From assembly GCF_010731755.1 (NCBI RefSeq), contig NZ_AP022589.1:62001-126000 (forward strand): a DNA stretch of 64,000 bases, given 5' to 3'. The DNA is from Mycolicibacter minnesotensis (lineage in GTDB: Bacteria > Actinomycetota > Actinomycetes > Mycobacteriales > Mycobacteriaceae). Of the stretch, positions 36,225 to 46,435 are shown piece by piece. The notes beneath the pieces were generated by a model that saw only the letters and a program-made list of their open reading frames with translations, searched no databases and was not told the origin of the DNA. The translations under genes and the position numbers were made by a program. Position 1 is the first letter of the stretch. The number at the start of each line of letters is the position of its first letter.

Positions 36225-37066
36225 TGGGCGGTCGGCTGATGTCCGGACGGGAAGCGGGTCAGCCCCTCCTGCATGACGGCGGCCACCATGTCCCCGGATC
36301 GGTTGTAGATCTTGCCCTGGGTCAATGCCCGCCCCGCCCCCGCCGACGGCGAGGACTGGTCGTAGAGCAACCATTCGTCGGCTCGGAACGGCCGCAGAAA
36401 CCACATGGCATGATCCAGTGACGCCACCTGAAGGTGATCGCGCATCTCCGGGTGAATGGCCCACGAGGTGCCCAGCAGGGTCAAGTCACTCATGTAGGCC
36501 AGAGCGCAGATATGCAGCACCGGATCGTCGGGCAGCGGGTCGCGGTGGCGGAACCAGACCTGCTGCTCGGCGACCTTGCCGGTCCTGTGCGGCAGCTGCT
36601 CCCGCGGAACCCGGCGCAGATCCCACTCGGCGAAGGCCTTCAGGCCCTCGTCATCGAAGGCCTTCATCGCGCTGATGTCCGGAAGATCCCCCGGCTCGGG
36701 CGCACCGGACATCACATCCTGGTGCTCGATGCCCCGCTGCTCGGTCTGGAACGAGGCCGACATATTGAAGATGGTCTCGCCGTGCTGGACGGCGTTGACC
36801 CGCCGGGTGCAGAACGAACCACCGTCACGCACTCGCTCCACCAGAAACACGGTGGGGGCCCTGGCATCCCCGGGACGCAGGAAGTATCCGTGCAGCGAGT
36901 GGACTCGGTAACGCGGATCCACGGTGCGAACCGCCGATACCAGCGCCTGACCGGCGACGTGGCCCCCGAAGGTGCGCTGGGTCTCCGCGGAGTTCGGGCT
37001 GAACACGCTCCCGCGGTAGATGTTGACCTCAAGTTGCTCGAGGTCAAGGATCTCTTCGATCGCCAC
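36221..37066 (-). CDS. tesB2: Acyl-CoA thioesterase II TesB
   Basis: 281 residues, the same length as Rv2605c. Double hot-dog fold thioesterase hydrolysing acyl-CoAs. Landmarks: [12 protein letters not shown] in the first half, F-L-R-P-G-D, and the second hot-dog with the catalytic Asp in A-S-L-D-H-A-M-W-F. The GTG at 37066 is 7 bases beyond the pdxS stop. It sits between pdxS and pdxT, an arrangement conserved in mycobacteria, though the link to vitamin B6 is unclear. Confidence 0.94.
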   Translation of the reverse strand: MAIEEILDLEQLEVNIYRGSVFSPNSAETQRTFGGHVAGQALVSAVRTVDPRYRVHSLHGYFLRPGDARAPTVFLVERVRDGGSFCTRRVNAVQHGETIFNMSASFQTEQRGIEHQDVMSGAPEPGDLPDISAMKAFDDEGLKAFAEWDLRRVPREQLPHRTGKVAEQQVWFRHRDPLPDDPVLHICALAYMSDLTLLGTSWAIHPEMRDHLQVASLDHAMWFLRPFRADEWLLYDQSSPSAGAGRALTQGKIYNRSGDMVAAVMQEGLTRFPSGHQPTAQ

Positions 37067-37073
37067 GAGTGGG

Positions 37074-37991
37074 CTACCAGCCGCGTTCTGCGAGCCGGTG
37101 CGGCGCAGCGATGTCCTCCACATTGATGCCGACCATTGCCTCGCCGAGGCCGCGCGAGACGCGGGCCAGCACGTCCGGGTCGTCGTAGAAAGTGGTGGCC
37201 TTGACGATGGCCGCTGCACGCGCGGCGGGGTCACCGGACTTGAAGATGCCGGAGCCGACGAACACGCCCTCTGCACCGAGCTGCATCATCATCGCCGCGT
37301 CCGCGGGGGTAGCGATACCACCCGCGGTGAACAGCGTCACCGGCAGCTTTCCGGCCCTCGCAACCTCGGCTACCAGCTCGTAGGGCGCCTGGAGTTCCTT
37401 TGCGGCAACGAACAATTCGTCCTCGGACAGCGATGTGAGCCGACGGATCTCGCCACCGATGGACCGCATGTGCGTGGTGGCGTTGGAGACGTCGCCGGTG
37501 CCGGCCTCGCCCTTGGAACGGATCATGGCCGCGCCCTCGGTGATCCGGCGCAACGCCTCGCCCAAGTTGGTGGCCCCGCACACGAACGGCACGGTGTAGC
37601 GCCACTTGTCGATGTGGTGGGTGTAGTCGGCCGGGGTGAGCACCTCGGACTCGTCGATGTAGTCCACCCCGAGGCTCTGCAGAATCTGCGCCTCGACGAA
37701 ATGTCCGATACGCACCTTGGCCATCACCGGGATGGTGACCGCGGCGATGATCCCCTCGATCATGTCCGGGTCACTCATCCGCGAGACCCCGCCCTGGGCA
37801 CGAATGTCGGCGGGTACCCGCTCCAGGGCCATCACCGCGACGGCTCCGGCCGCCTCAGCGATGCGGGCCTGATCCGGGGTGACGACGTCCATGATGACGC
37901 CACCCTTGAGCATCTCGGCCATGCCGCGCTTTACTCGCGCAGTACCCGTTTGTCCATCGGGTGCCGAACCGTTCTGCGCCGCGCTGTCCAC
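37074..37991 (-). CDS. pdxS: PLP synthase subunit PdxS
   Basis: PdxS condenses ribose 5-phosphate, glyceraldehyde 3-phosphate and ammonia into PLP. 305 residues, nearly identical to Rv2606c. The Schiff-base lysines are in [12 protein letters not shown] and V-M-A-K-V-R-I-G-H. The GTG at 37991 is chosen because AAGGAGAAG lies 6 bases upstream; the extra residues before it would be poorly conserved. First gene of pdxS-tesB2-pdxT. Confidence 0.97.
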   Translation of the reverse strand: MDSAAQNGSAPDGQTGTARVKRGMAEMLKGGVIMDVVTPDQARIAEAAGAVAVMALERVPADIRAQGGVSRMSDPDMIEGIIAAVTIPVMAKVRIGHFVEAQILQSLGVDYIDESEVLTPADYTHHIDKWRYTVPFVCGATNLGEALRRITEGAAMIRSKGEAGTGDVSNATTHMRSIGGEIRRLTSLSEDELFVAAKELQAPYELVAEVARAGKLPVTLFTAGGIATPADAAMMMQLGAEGVFVGSGIFKSGDPAARAAAIVKATTFYDDPDVLARVSRGLGEAMVGINVEDIAAPHRLAERGW

Positions 37992-38013
37992 TGAATGCTT
38001 CTCCTTGCTGGCC

Positions 38014-38030
38014 ACTGATACCCGATCAGT
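38014..38030. promoter_or_regulatory. Palindrome in the pdxS promoter
   Basis: ACTGAT-ACCCG-ATCAGT, a perfect 6-base inverted repeat, 23-39 bases upstream of the pdxS start. The coding strand reads TACACT just upstream of it, a plausible -10 box overlapping the left arm, so a protein bound here would sit on the start of transcription. No regulator gene is adjacent. Confidence 0.5.
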
Positions 38031-38174
38031 GTAGTGGGCCGCCGCCAGCCGTTTTCCGGCTCGTTGCCCCTGCGGGGTCAAGTAGGGGTCCACCGGATAC
38101 CGGCCGACCCTCGGTGAGGCCGACACAACGGGCCTCACCCGGCTACGGGCCAGCTCAGGGTCGTCGACCGAAGT

Positions 38175-39188
38175 TCACATCGTCAGAACCATGCGGTAGT
38201 GCGCCCGGCCCTCCACCATGGCGGCATACGCCTGGGCGGCCTCGGCCAACGGTCGTTCTTCGATGCGCGCCCGAACTCCGGACAACACCGCAAAGCGCAT
38301 GGTCTCCTCGATATCGCGGGCGGTGCCCGAGGGATGGCCGGTGACACTGAGCCCGGGGCTGATCAACTGCATCGGGGTGATCGGCAGTGGTTCGGCGGTG
38401 ACACCGATGATCACCAGCTCGCCCCGCGGCGACAGTCCGTCGAGGGTGTCAGCCATGGCCCGCGAATTGGCCGCGGTGGCCAGCACCACCGATGCTCCCC
38501 CGAGCGCGGCCATCGCGCGAGCGACATCCGTGGTGGTCGAGTCGATGTAGTGGTGAGCGCCGAGCGCGCGAGCATCGGCCTCTTTGGCGGCCCCGCGGGC
38601 GATCGAGATGGTCTCGAAGCCCATGGCCCGGGCGAACTGCACACCCAGGTGACCCAAGCCGCCCAGGCCGAGCACCGCGACCCGGTCCCCCGGTCGGGCC
38701 TTGGTGGAACGCAGCGCGTGGTAGGTGGTGACCCCGGCGCAGCCCATGGGTGCGGCCTCAACGAAGGACAATTCGTCGGGGATTCGGGCCAGAGCGTTGG
38801 CTGGAACCGTGACCGATTCGGCGTATCCGCCCGGGTAGTGCAAGCTGGGCACCTCAGCGTTGACGCAGTGGATGAAATCGCCCTTGCGGCAGGGGATGCA
38901 ATGGTTGCAGTTGCCACCGAACCAGCCCACCGCGACGCGTTCACCCAGCCGCCAGTCCGTAACTCCTGAGCCCAACTCGGCTATCGTGCCGGCGATTTCG
39001 TGTCCCAGCGTCACCGGCCACGTCATTCCCGGAAAGCCACCTTGAACGAAGGCGTGATCGGTGCCGCAGACGCCGCAGGCGGCCACCGCGATACGGACCT
39101 GGCCCGGCCCCGGCCGGGGGGTGTCGACGTCGACCAGCGTCAGCGGCGCATCGACAGCAGCCACCTGAACAGCGCGATGTGAGGGCAT
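38175..39188 (-). CDS. Zinc-dependent alcohol dehydrogenase (MDR family)
   Basis: 337 residues of the medium-chain dehydrogenase family. Catalytic zinc ligands are in C-G-V-C-G-T-D-H and G-H-E-I-A-G; the structural zinc loop C-N-H-C-I-P-C-R-K-G-D-F-I-H-C has its four cysteines. The Rossmann motif is V-L-G-L-G-G-L-G-H-L-G. The sequence resembles the AdhP/AdhT type that oxidises primary alcohols with NAD. It is a single gene with its own promoter region and no B6 link. Confidence 0.93.
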   Translation of the reverse strand: MPSHRAVQVAAVDAPLTLVDVDTPRPGPGQVRIAVAACGVCGTDHAFVQGGFPGMTWPVTLGHEIAGTIAELGSGVTDWRLGERVAVGWFGGNCNHCIPCRKGDFIHCVNAEVPSLHYPGGYAESVTVPANALARIPDELSFVEAAPMGCAGVTTYHALRSTKARPGDRVAVLGLGGLGHLGVQFARAMGFETISIARGAAKEADARALGAHHYIDSTTTDVARAMAALGGASVVLATAANSRAMADTLDGLSPRGELVIIGVTAEPLPITPMQLISPGLSVTGHPSGTARDIEETMRFAVLSGVRARIEERPLAEAAQAYAAMVEGRAHYRMVLTM

Positions 39189-39250
39189 AGGGGCTCCCTT
39201 GGTAGCGCGGATGATTCGCCAAATACTTCGTTCAGCCTAGGCCGCCGCGG

Positions 39251-39790
39251 TCAGGAAATCCGGCGAAGAAACACATCGCTTCCGGGCCCGCGGTCGGCCG
39301 AGCGCGCGGCTTCGGCGAGCCGCTGGCCCAGCTGTACCGGGTAGACCTTCTCCCCGGCGGCAGCCAACGCCTCGATCGCTGCCGCATCACACCAGCGATG
39401 GCCCTGCAGGTAGCGATGTTCCAGGCCGGTCCGCCCGCGATCAGACAGCTCGAACCGTTCGGTGCGGTGGGTGAAGAAGAACTCCTGGCTTTTTAGGCGC
39501 TCACCGTTGAATTGGAACACCGCGTCGCGGCGCCAGATCGGCCCGACGAGCTCTTCGCCGCCCACGCGCAGACCGGTCTCCTCCGCCAACTCCCGGGCCG
39601 CCGCAGCGGCGAGCGACTCCTTCGGCTGGACCTGTCCGCCGACGGTGAACCACCAGCGTGGAGCCGGATCTGATGGCTCATCGGGCAGTGCCGGATCGCG
39701 ACCACGCAACAGCAGCACGCATCCGGCCTGGTCGAGCAGTACTACCCGCGCCGATACGCGGGGGGCGGCGACGCCACGCTCACCGCTCAT
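39251..39790 (-). CDS. Nudix hydrolase
   Basis: 179 residues. The Nudix box is complete: G-G-Q-V-Q-P-K-E-S then R-E-L-A-E-E-T-G-L, with the catalytic R-E and E-E. The nucleotide-type substrate is not clear. It overlaps the upstream membrane gene by 11 bases, making it the last gene of the thrS operon. In M. tuberculosis I recall the corresponding region as the single gene Rv2609c, so the two genes here may represent a split or a different annotation. Confidence 0.9.
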   Translation of the reverse strand: MSGERGVAAPRVSARVVLLDQAGCVLLLRGRDPALPDEPSDPAPRWWFTVGGQVQPKESLAAAAARELAEETGLRVGGEELVGPIWRRDAVFQFNGERLKSQEFFFTHRTERFELSDRGRTGLEHRYLQGHRWCDAAAIEALAAAGEKVYPVQLGQRLAEAARSADRGPGSDVFLRRIS

Positions 39791-40307
39791 CGCGTGCGAT
39801 CATGCCCGCGCGCTCGACGATCTCGAAATATGTGGGCATCGGCGCGGTTCCACCCAGGTGCAGGGCTCGAACCAGCGGACGCTCTCGCAGTGCCACGGTG
39901 TCACGGACCGCGTCGTTGTGGAACCGGCGTGCCAGCAGCACCCGGGCTTCGGCATCGGCAAGCTCGGCGACCATCACGTGTGGCAGCGCGCCGGGATCGA
40001 CCAGTGCCAGTTCAGCCGACAGCGCGTTCTCGGCGGCCTCCCGCGCGTCGCGCGGCGCTCGTTCGGCCGCGTCGGCCAGGCTCGCGAGTCGCCGACCGGC
40101 CGCCGCATCCCCGTAGGCGTCGATCGCAACGGCCCGGGCCACCACCGCTCGGCGGGCCAACGCCCCGTCCAACGCCTGCCAGGACAGGTCACAGCGCACA
40201 TGCAGCCGGTTGAGCCGATTGGCGGTTTGGTAGGCCCAGGCCCCCGCGGCCGCCAGCACCGCCACCCCGATCAGCACAACGACGGTCGCCATGATGGTCA
40301 TCTCCAT
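39780..40307 (-). CDS. LemA-like membrane-anchored protein
   Basis: 175 residues: one N-terminal membrane helix (about 6-25, V-V-V-L-I-G-V-A-V-L-A-A), then a long alpha-helical segment with arginine- and alanine-rich heptads and ending in a C-terminal D-E-R. The N-terminal helix followed by N-R-L-N-R-L-H suggests the LemA type, but the match is weak. Its ATG overlaps the pimA stop (TGATG), so it is translationally coupled to the PIM pathway genes. Function unknown. Confidence 0.7.
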   Translation of the reverse strand: MEMTIMATVVVLIGVAVLAAAGAWAYQTANRLNRLHVRCDLSWQALDGALARRAVVARAVAIDAYGDAAAGRRLASLADAAERAPRDAREAAENALSAELALVDPGALPHVMVAELADAEARVLLARRFHNDAVRDTVALRERPLVRALHLGGTAPMPTYFEIVERAGMIARDER

Positions 40308-41431
40308 CAGTCGCCCACCGTCACCTTGCTGCCGACGCCGGCCACGGTCTCGTAGACCCGGATGATCTGGTCTGCCACCACAGGCCAGTCGAACCGGCGT
40401 ACCGCCTCGGAACCGGCTGCCACGTAGGACGCCCGCAGGGCGTCATCGTCGAGCAGGTCGATCAGGGCGGCTGCCAGCGCGGCGTGGTCACCGACCGGTA
40501 CCAGTCGACCGGCTACCCCATCGTTGAGCACCCGGCGGAAGGCGTCCAAGTCGCTGGCGACCACCGCGGTGCCGGCGGCCATCGCCTCGGCCAGCACGAT
40601 GCCGAAACTCTCTCCGCCGGTGTTGGGCGCGCAGTACACATCGGCGCTGCGCAGTGCCGAGGCCTTCTCGGCATCGTCGACCTGCCCGAGAAAGCGGAGG
40701 TGGTTCGCTAATTCTCCTGCGCTGCTGCGTAGTTCGTCTTCATCCCCTCGGCCGACGATCAGCACCTCAACGTCGCTGTGCCTTGCGACGAGCGCCGGAA
40801 GCGCCCCCATGAGCACCGCCATCCCCTTGCGGGATTCGTCGTAGCGGCCCAGAAAAAGCACTGTTCGGCCCGTGCGCGGATACCCCGGCAGGGGCTGCGC
40901 GGTGGCGAACGCGGCGACGTCGACTCCGTTGGGGATCTCCACCGCGTCGGATCCCAGGGCCTCCATCTGCCAGCGCCGGGCCAGGTCCGAAACGGCGATA
41001 CGGCCGATGATCTTCTCGTGCATGGGCCGCAACAAGCTCTGGACCACGCTCAGCGTCAATGATTTGGTGGTTGAAGTGTGAAACGTTGCCACGATCGGGC
41101 CCTCGGCCACATTCAGCGCCAGCATCGACAAGCTGGGGGCGTTCGGCTCATGCAGGTGCAGGACGTCGAAGTCCCCCTCCATGACCCACCGTTTGACCTT
41201 GCGGTGCGCTGCCGGGCTGAATTGCAGCCGGGCAACCGAGCCGTTGTAGGGAATCGCGACGGACTTACCTGCCGACACCACGTAGTCGGGCAGCTTCACA
41301 TCCGGCGACGCCGGCGCCAGCACGCTGACCTGATGTCCTCGCTCGCGCAGCACCTCCGCCAGCTGCAGCACGTGGGCCTGCACCCCTCCCGGTACATCGA
41401 ACGAGTAGGGGCAGACCATGCCGATGCGCAT
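40307..41431 (-). CDS. pimA: Phosphatidylinositol alpha-mannosyltransferase PimA
   Basis: PimA adds the first mannose from GDP-mannose to the inositol of phosphatidylinositol on the inner face of the membrane, starting synthesis of PIMs, LM and LAM. 374 residues, GT-B fold of family GT4. Landmarks: G-M-V-C-P-Y-S-F-D-V-P-G-G-V-Q at the N-terminus, H-L-H-E-P-N, the amphipathic membrane-binding segment, F-L-G-R-Y-D-E-S-R-K-G, and E-S-F-G-I-V-L-A-E-A in the GDP-binding half. ATG overlaps the patA stop by one base. Confidence 0.97.
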   Translation of the reverse strand: MRIGMVCPYSFDVPGGVQAHVLQLAEVLRERGHQVSVLAPASPDVKLPDYVVSAGKSVAIPYNGSVARLQFSPAAHRKVKRWVMEGDFDVLHLHEPNAPSLSMLALNVAEGPIVATFHTSTTKSLTLSVVQSLLRPMHEKIIGRIAVSDLARRWQMEALGSDAVEIPNGVDVAAFATAQPLPGYPRTGRTVLFLGRYDESRKGMAVLMGALPALVARHSDVEVLIVGRGDEDELRSSAGELANHLRFLGQVDDAEKASALRSADVYCAPNTGGESFGIVLAEAMAAGTAVVASDLDAFRRVLNDGVAGRLVPVGDHAALAAALIDLLDDDALRASYVAAGSEAVRRFDWPVVADQIIRVYETVAGVGSKVTVGD

Positions 41432-42375
41432 CAGGTCTCCCCCAAGCGCGCCTGTCGCGATTCGGGAAGGTCGGCGATCCACTGCGGCTGCATCATGTGC
41501 CAGTCCTGCGGGTACGCCGCGATACTCTTCGCGAACTTGTCGGCCAGCGCCTGGGTGATCACGCCGACGTCCCCACTGCTGCAGTCCAGTGGAGCGCCGA
41601 GGTCGACGCCCCAGCCCGCGCCGTCGAACCAGCAGAATGCCGGGAGCAGTGCCGCTCCGGTGGCAATGGCGAGTTTGGCCGGACCGGCCGGCATCCGGGT
41701 GGGCTCACCGAAGAAGTCGACCGCCACCCCGTTGCGGCTCAGATCGCGGTCGGCCATCAGACATACCAGGCCGTTGTTGGACAGCCTCTCGACGAGGATC
41801 TCGAATGGCGGTCGACTGCCACCGGAGGAGGGCACCACCTCGAAACCCAGGCTCTCCCGGAACGCGAGGAACCGCCGGTAAAGCGACTCGGGTTTGAGGC
41901 GCTCGGCGACGGTGGTGAAGCCGCCGTGGGTCTGGGCCATCCAGACCCCGGCCATGTCCCAGTTGCCGCTGTGCGGCAACGCCAGCACCACGCCACGACC
42001 GGCCTCCAGCCCCGCAATGACGTTGTCGCGTCCCCGCACCGACTCGTGCAATTGCTTCGCCAGCGCCGCGTGGTCCATCGTCGGCAGTCGGAAGGCTTCT
42101 CGCCAATACCGGGCGTAGGACGCCAACGATGCCCGCATCAACTCTGGCGGTACCTCGTGCGGCGCCACCCCCACCACGCGGGCCAAGTTTTTGCGCAGCT
42201 GCTCTGGGCCGCCACTACGAGCCGCGAACAAGGCGCCGGCGTCGAAGGCACCACGCGCGAAGAACTCCGGCATCGCACGCACCAGCATCCAGCCCGCCGC
42301 GTATCCGGCGTCGGTGGCCCACTCGTCTAGCTGACTGAGCCCCGGAAGGCGCAGGGCGCTCGGGATGAAGGTCAC
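41431..42375 (-). CDS. patA: Phosphatidylinositol mannoside acyltransferase PatA
   Basis: PatA transfers palmitate to the 6-position of the mannose made by PimA. 314 residues of the LpxL/HtrB lysophospholipid acyltransferase family. The catalytic His-Glu pair is H-S-G-N-W-D (a variant of H-x5-D/E typical of PatA). The arginine block A-E-R-L-K-P-E-S-L and F-F-G-E-P-T-R-M-P are conserved. Corresponds to Rv2611c. The GTG start overlaps the pgsA1 stop by four bases; a longer upstream reading is Arg-rich and not family-like. Confidence 0.96.
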   Translation of the reverse strand: MTFIPSALRLPGLSQLDEWATDAGYAAGWMLVRAMPEFFARGAFDAGALFAARSGGPEQLRKNLARVVGVAPHEVPPELMRASLASYARYWREAFRLPTMDHAALAKQLHESVRGRDNVIAGLEAGRGVVLALPHSGNWDMAGVWMAQTHGGFTTVAERLKPESLYRRFLAFRESLGFEVVPSSGGSRPPFEILVERLSNNGLVCLMADRDLSRNGVAVDFFGEPTRMPAGPAKLAIATGAALLPAFCWFDGAGWGVDLGAPLDCSSGDVGVITQALADKFAKSIAAYPQDWHMMQPQWIADLPESRQARLGET

Positions 42376-43037
42376 AGTCCCCCGGTCTCCTCGCCCTCGG
42401 TCGCCCGCGGCAACGGCTGCACTGCACCCGGCGACGTCCGCACGGTGTGCAGTCGCTGGGCGCAGGTGATCAGACTCGCCACGGCCAGCAGCCACATCGC
42501 CACGGGCAGTGCCCACGGCAGCGGGAACACCGGCAGACCGGACAGACCGGCACCCACCAACACGATGATCAACCGCTCGGGACGTTCGATGTAGCCGCCG
42601 TCCCCGCGCAGGCCACTGGCCTCGGCTCGGGCCTTGATGTAGGAGATCACCTGCGAGGTGACCAGACAGATCAAGGTCGCCACCACCAGTGGGGGGCTGT
42701 CCAGTCCGAACGCCGCCCACCAGGCCAGCCCGCAGAACACCGCGCCGTCACTGATCCGATCGCAGGTGGCGTCCAGAACGGCGCCGAACGCGCTGCCGCC
42801 GCCACTGAGTCGGGCCATCGCCCCGTCGACCATGTCGAAGTGCACGAAAAACCAGACGATCAGAGTGCCGGCGAACAGCTGTCCGGTCGGGAACAGGGTC
42901 AGCGCCGCCAAGACCGCGCCGGCGGTGCCCACCATCGTGACGATGTCGGCGGTGAGCCCAGCGCGCAGCAGGAATCGCGCCACCGGCGTGGTGATCCCGG
43001 CGAACGTCGCCCGCGACAGAAACGGAAGCCTGCTCAT
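42372..43037 (-). CDS. pgsA1: Phosphatidylinositol phosphate synthase PgsA1
   Basis: Makes phosphatidylinositol phosphate from CDP-diacylglycerol and inositol 1-phosphate, upstream of PimA. 221 residues with about six membrane helices. The CDP-alcohol phosphotransferase motif is intact: D-G-A-M-A-R at the first Asp, then G-A-V-L-D-A-T-C-D eight residues on, matching D-G-x2-A-R-x8-G-x3-D-x3-D. ATG start at 43037 overlaps the HIT gene stop by four bases and starts at the family N-terminus. Confidence 0.97.
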   Translation of the reverse strand: MSRLPFLSRATFAGITTPVARFLLRAGLTADIVTMVGTAGAVLAALTLFPTGQLFAGTLIVWFFVHFDMVDGAMARLSGGGSAFGAVLDATCDRISDGAVFCGLAWWAAFGLDSPPLVVATLICLVTSQVISYIKARAEASGLRGDGGYIERPERLIIVLVGAGLSGLPVFPLPWALPVAMWLLAVASLITCAQRLHTVRTSPGAVQPLPRATEGEETGGL

Positions 43038-43612
43038 TGCTGTCGAGCCCACTCGTCGGCGAGCAGCCGGCGAGTGTCGCGCAGCAGCTGCGGGATCACC
43101 TTGGAACCGCCGACGATGGTGATGAAATTCGCGTCGCCGCCCCAGCGCGGCACAACGTGGACATGTAGGTGCTCGGCCAGCGATCCCCCGGCTGACTCGC
43201 CGAGATTCATCCCGACGTTGAACCCGTGCGGACGCGACACCGCCTTGATGACGCGAATCGCCTTCTGGATGAACGCCATCAGTTCAGCGCCCTCACCCTC
43301 GGTGAGGTCTTCGAACTCCGAAAAACGCCGGTAGGGCACCACCATCAGGTGACCGGGGTTATACGGGTACAGGTTGAGCACGGCGTAGACGTGCTCACCG
43401 CGGGCCACCACGAGACCGTCCTCGTCGGACATCGTGGGGATGTCGGTGAACGGTTGGGTGGAGCGTGCCGACCCGGAGTCCGAACGCTTGAGGGGCGCCT
43501 CGGCCAGATACGTCATCCGGTAGGGCGTCCACAGTCGCTCCAACCGGTCGGGTTCACCGGCGCCGGTGTCGATCATGGCCGCCTGCTCCTCGCCCGCCCG
43601 GTCCCCGCTCAC
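43034..43612 (-). CDS. HIT family hydrolase/AP4A phosphorylase (Rv2613c-like)
   Basis: 192 residues. The histidine triad is H-L-H-V-H-V-V-P, placing it in the HIT superfamily. Rv2613c, its counterpart, is a diadenosine tetraphosphate phosphorylase. A long N-terminal extension before the HIT domain (residues 1-60) is normal for this type. The GTG start overlaps the thrS stop. AP4A is a by-product of tRNA synthetases, so its place just after thrS may not be accidental. Confidence 0.94.
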   Translation of the reverse strand: MSGDRAGEEQAAMIDTGAGEPDRLERLWTPYRMTYLAEAPLKRSDSGSARSTQPFTDIPTMSDEDGLVVARGEHVYAVLNLYPYNPGHLMVVPYRRFSEFEDLTEGEGAELMAFIQKAIRVIKAVSRPHGFNVGMNLGESAGGSLAEHLHVHVVPRWGGDANFITIVGGSKVIPQLLRDTRRLLADEWARQQ

Positions 43613-45675
43613 TGCGCCGCGCCTCCCGTGAGGCTTGCTTGGAGCGACTCTGCCGTCGGCACCGTGTTGGTCCGTGCGGCGATCCAGCCGGCGATGGCCG
43701 CCACCGCCTCATCGCGCGGCACGCCATTGATCTGGGTGCGATCGGCGAAGCGGAAGCTGACTGCGCCGGCTTCGACGTCGCGGTCGCCGGCGAGCAGCAT
43801 GAACGGGACCTTCTGGTTGGTGTGGTTGACGATCTTCTTGGGCATGCGGTCGTCGCTGGCATCCACCTCGACCCGCACCCCCTGGCGGCGCAACTGCGCG
43901 GCCAGGTGGTCCAGGTAGGCGACATGGGCGTCGGCGACCGGGATGCCGACCACTTGGATCGGAGACAACCAGGCCGGGAAGGCGCCGGCGTAGTGCTCGG
44001 TCAACACGCCGAAGAAACGCTCGATGGAACCGAACAGCGCTCGGTGGATGAGCACCGGCCGCTGGCGGGTCCCGTCGGAAGCGGTGTATTCCAGCTCAAA
44101 ACGGTCGGGCATATTGAAGTCGAGCTGAATGGTCGACATCTGCCAGCTGCGGCCCAGCGCATCCTTGACCTGCACGGAGATCTTCGGTCCGTAGAAGGCC
44201 GCACCACCCGGGTCGGGCACCAGGATCAACCCGGACGCCTCGGCGACTTCGCGCAGCGTCTCGGTGGCCTCCTCCCACACCTCGTCGGATCCGACGTACT
44301 TCTCCGGGTCCTTGGTGGACAGTTCCAGGAAATAGTCGTCCAGGCCGTAGTCGGCGAGCAGATCGAGCACGAACCGCAGCAACGAGGCCAACTCGTCGCG
44401 CATGCTCTCTCGGGTGCAGTAGATGTGCGCGTCGTCCTGGGTCATTCCGCGAACCCGGGTCAGTCCGTGCACGACACCCGACCGCTCATAGCGATAGACG
44501 CTGCCGAACTCGAAGAGCCGCAAGGGAAGTTCCCGGTATGAGCGCCCACGCGACCGGAAGATCAGGTGGTGCATCGGGCAGTTCATCGGCTTGAGGTAGT
44601 AGTCCTGGCCGGGCTTGCGCAGCGCGCCGGTCTCGTCGAATTCGGCGTCGATGTGCATCGCCGGGTACATGCCCTCGCGGTACCACTCCAAGTGCCCGGA
44701 GGTCTCATACAGTTCGGACTTGGTGATATGCGGGGTGTTGACGAACTGGTAGCCGGCTTCGATGTGCTTGCGCCGCGAGTACTCCTCCAGCTCCCGACGG
44801 ATGATGCCGCCCTTGGGATGGAAAACCGGTAGACCCGAACCGATTTCGTCGGGGAAGCTGAACAGGTCCAGCTCAACGCCGAGCTTGCGGTGATCGCGGC
44901 GCAGCGCCTCCTCGATCAGCTCGAGGTGACGGTCCAGCGCCTCCTGCGATTCCCAGGCGGTGCCGTAGACGCGCTGCAGGCTGGCGTTGTTCTGGTCACC
45001 CCGCCAGTAGGCGGCCGACGAACGGGTGAGCTTGAACGCCGGGATGAACCTAGTGGTCGGGATATGCGGGCCCCGGCACAGATCGCCCCAAACCCGTTCC
45101 CGGGTACGTGGGTTCAAGTTGTCGTAGGCGGTGAGTTCGTCGCCGCCGACTTCCATGATTTCGCTGTCGCCGGACTTGTCGTCCACCAGCTCCAGCTTGA
45201 AGGGCTCGCCGGCGAGCTCGGCGCGGGCGGCATCCTTGGACTCGTAGACGCGCCGGGAGAACAACTGCCCGTCCTTGATGATGGCGCGCATCCGCTTCTC
45301 CAGCTTGACCAGATCTTCGGGGGTGAACGCCTCGGGCACGGAGAAGTCGTAATAGAAGCCATCGGTGATAGGCGGACCGATGCCGAGTTTGGCGTCGGGG
45401 AAAAGATCCTGAACGGCCTGGGCCAGCACATGAGCGCAGGAGTGCCGGATGACGCTGCGTCCGTCGTCGGTGTCGGCGGCCACCGGGGTCACCTCGACGT
45501 CGGCCTCTGGGGTCCAGCTCAAGTCCCGCAACCGGCCCTCGGAGTCACGGACCACCACTATGGCGTCCGGTGCACCTCGATCGGGTAGACCCGCCGCGCG
45601 TACTGCCGCGGCCGCGGTGGTCCCGGCAGGAACCCGGATCGGGCTGGCCGGGGCGGGGATGGCGGGCGCGCTCAT
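43609..45675 (-). CDS. thrS: Threonyl-tRNA synthetase ThrS
   Basis: Charges tRNA(Thr). 688 residues with the whole domain order: TGS-like N-terminus (about 1-75), the editing domain ([11 protein letters not shown]), the class II catalytic core with zinc ligand in M-N-C-P-M-H, motif 2 ([10 protein letters not shown]), motif 3 ([10 protein letters not shown]) and the anticodon-binding C-terminus. First gene of a seven-gene chain reaching to the Nudix gene at 39251. Confidence 0.98.
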   Translation of the reverse strand: MSAPAIPAPASPIRVPAGTTAAAAVRAAGLPDRGAPDAIVVVRDSEGRLRDLSWTPEADVEVTPVAADTDDGRSVIRHSCAHVLAQAVQDLFPDAKLGIGPPITDGFYYDFSVPEAFTPEDLVKLEKRMRAIIKDGQLFSRRVYESKDAARAELAGEPFKLELVDDKSGDSEIMEVGGDELTAYDNLNPRTRERVWGDLCRGPHIPTTRFIPAFKLTRSSAAYWRGDQNNASLQRVYGTAWESQEALDRHLELIEEALRRDHRKLGVELDLFSFPDEIGSGLPVFHPKGGIIRRELEEYSRRKHIEAGYQFVNTPHITKSELYETSGHLEWYREGMYPAMHIDAEFDETGALRKPGQDYYLKPMNCPMHHLIFRSRGRSYRELPLRLFEFGSVYRYERSGVVHGLTRVRGMTQDDAHIYCTRESMRDELASLLRFVLDLLADYGLDDYFLELSTKDPEKYVGSDEVWEEATETLREVAEASGLILVPDPGGAAFYGPKISVQVKDALGRSWQMSTIQLDFNMPDRFELEYTASDGTRQRPVLIHRALFGSIERFFGVLTEHYAGAFPAWLSPIQVVGIPVADAHVAYLDHLAAQLRRQGVRVEVDASDDRMPKKIVNHTNQKVPFMLLAGDRDVEAGAVSFRFADRTQINGVPRDEAVAAIAGWIAARTNTVPTAESLQASLTGGAAQ

Positions 45676-45756
45676 GGCGTGGTCTCCAAGGGGGTGCTAG
45701 GGGCTAGAAACGTCCGCGACCATGCTATCCGGGCACCCGTTGACGACCGCCTGCGG

Positions 45757-46371
45757 TCATGGCTGGCCGGGTTTGAGCACCACAAACAACGCCTCACCGT
45801 CGGTCAGCACGGTGTCACCGTCACACAACCTGGTCTCGACGAAGATCTTGCGGCCTTCGGTCCTGCTGACCCACGCCTCGACCTGTAGCTCCTTGTCGAT
45901 CGGGACGATCTGGCGATAGTTGAGATGCAGGTACGCCGTGCGTTGATAGGGGCCGCCGGTCAGTACCCAGGAGGCTGTTCCCAGCACCGAGTCGAACAGC
46001 AACCCGATGGCCCCGCCGTGCGCTGCACCGTTACGTCCCAGGTGAAACCGGCGGAACCGGGCCCAGCCGCGCAGCCGTCCGTCTTCATCCTTCTTGAGCT
46101 TCATCGGAATCGGCAGCAGATTGCCGCGCATCGGAAGGTCCAGCCGGCGACCCGATGGCGAGGACCACTCGTCGGCGTCGAACGGGGCCAGCATGTCGCA
46201 GACTTCTTGCAGGGCGTCTGCGGCGCGGGTGATCACCTCGGCTGGGGCGTCGACGGCACGCGCGTGATCCTGCAACGCGCGCATGGTCTCCAGGAACCGG
46301 CCGTAGTCCGGCCCGCCCTTCTCGGTCGGCTCCGGCGGGTTGAACCCGCCGCCGGCATGTGGGTCCTTCAC
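45757..46371 (-). CDS. PaaI/hot-dog thioesterase family protein
   Basis: 204 residues, a hot-dog fold acyl-CoA thioesterase. The catalytic core is H-G-G-A-I-G-L-L-F-D-S-V, followed by Y-R-Q-I-V-P-I-D of the second strand pair. An N-terminal helical region of about 75 residues precedes it and is seen in actinobacterial members. Starts with GTG at 46371 with a G-rich ribosome site almost touching it. Substrate unknown. Confidence 0.88.
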   Translation of the reverse strand: MKDPHAGGGFNPPEPTEKGGPDYGRFLETMRALQDHARAVDAPAEVITRAADALQEVCDMLAPFDADEWSSPSGRRLDLPMRGNLLPIPMKLKKDEDGRLRGWARFRRFHLGRNGAAHGGAIGLLFDSVLGTASWVLTGGPYQRTAYLHLNYRQIVPIDKELQVEAWVSRTEGRKIFVETRLCDGDTVLTDGEALFVVLKPGQP

Positions 46372-46435
46372 CCCCCTATTTAACGTTCACGCGATAACCG
46401 GGCCAACGGCACGCCCGCGATGGCAAGGTGGGTCC

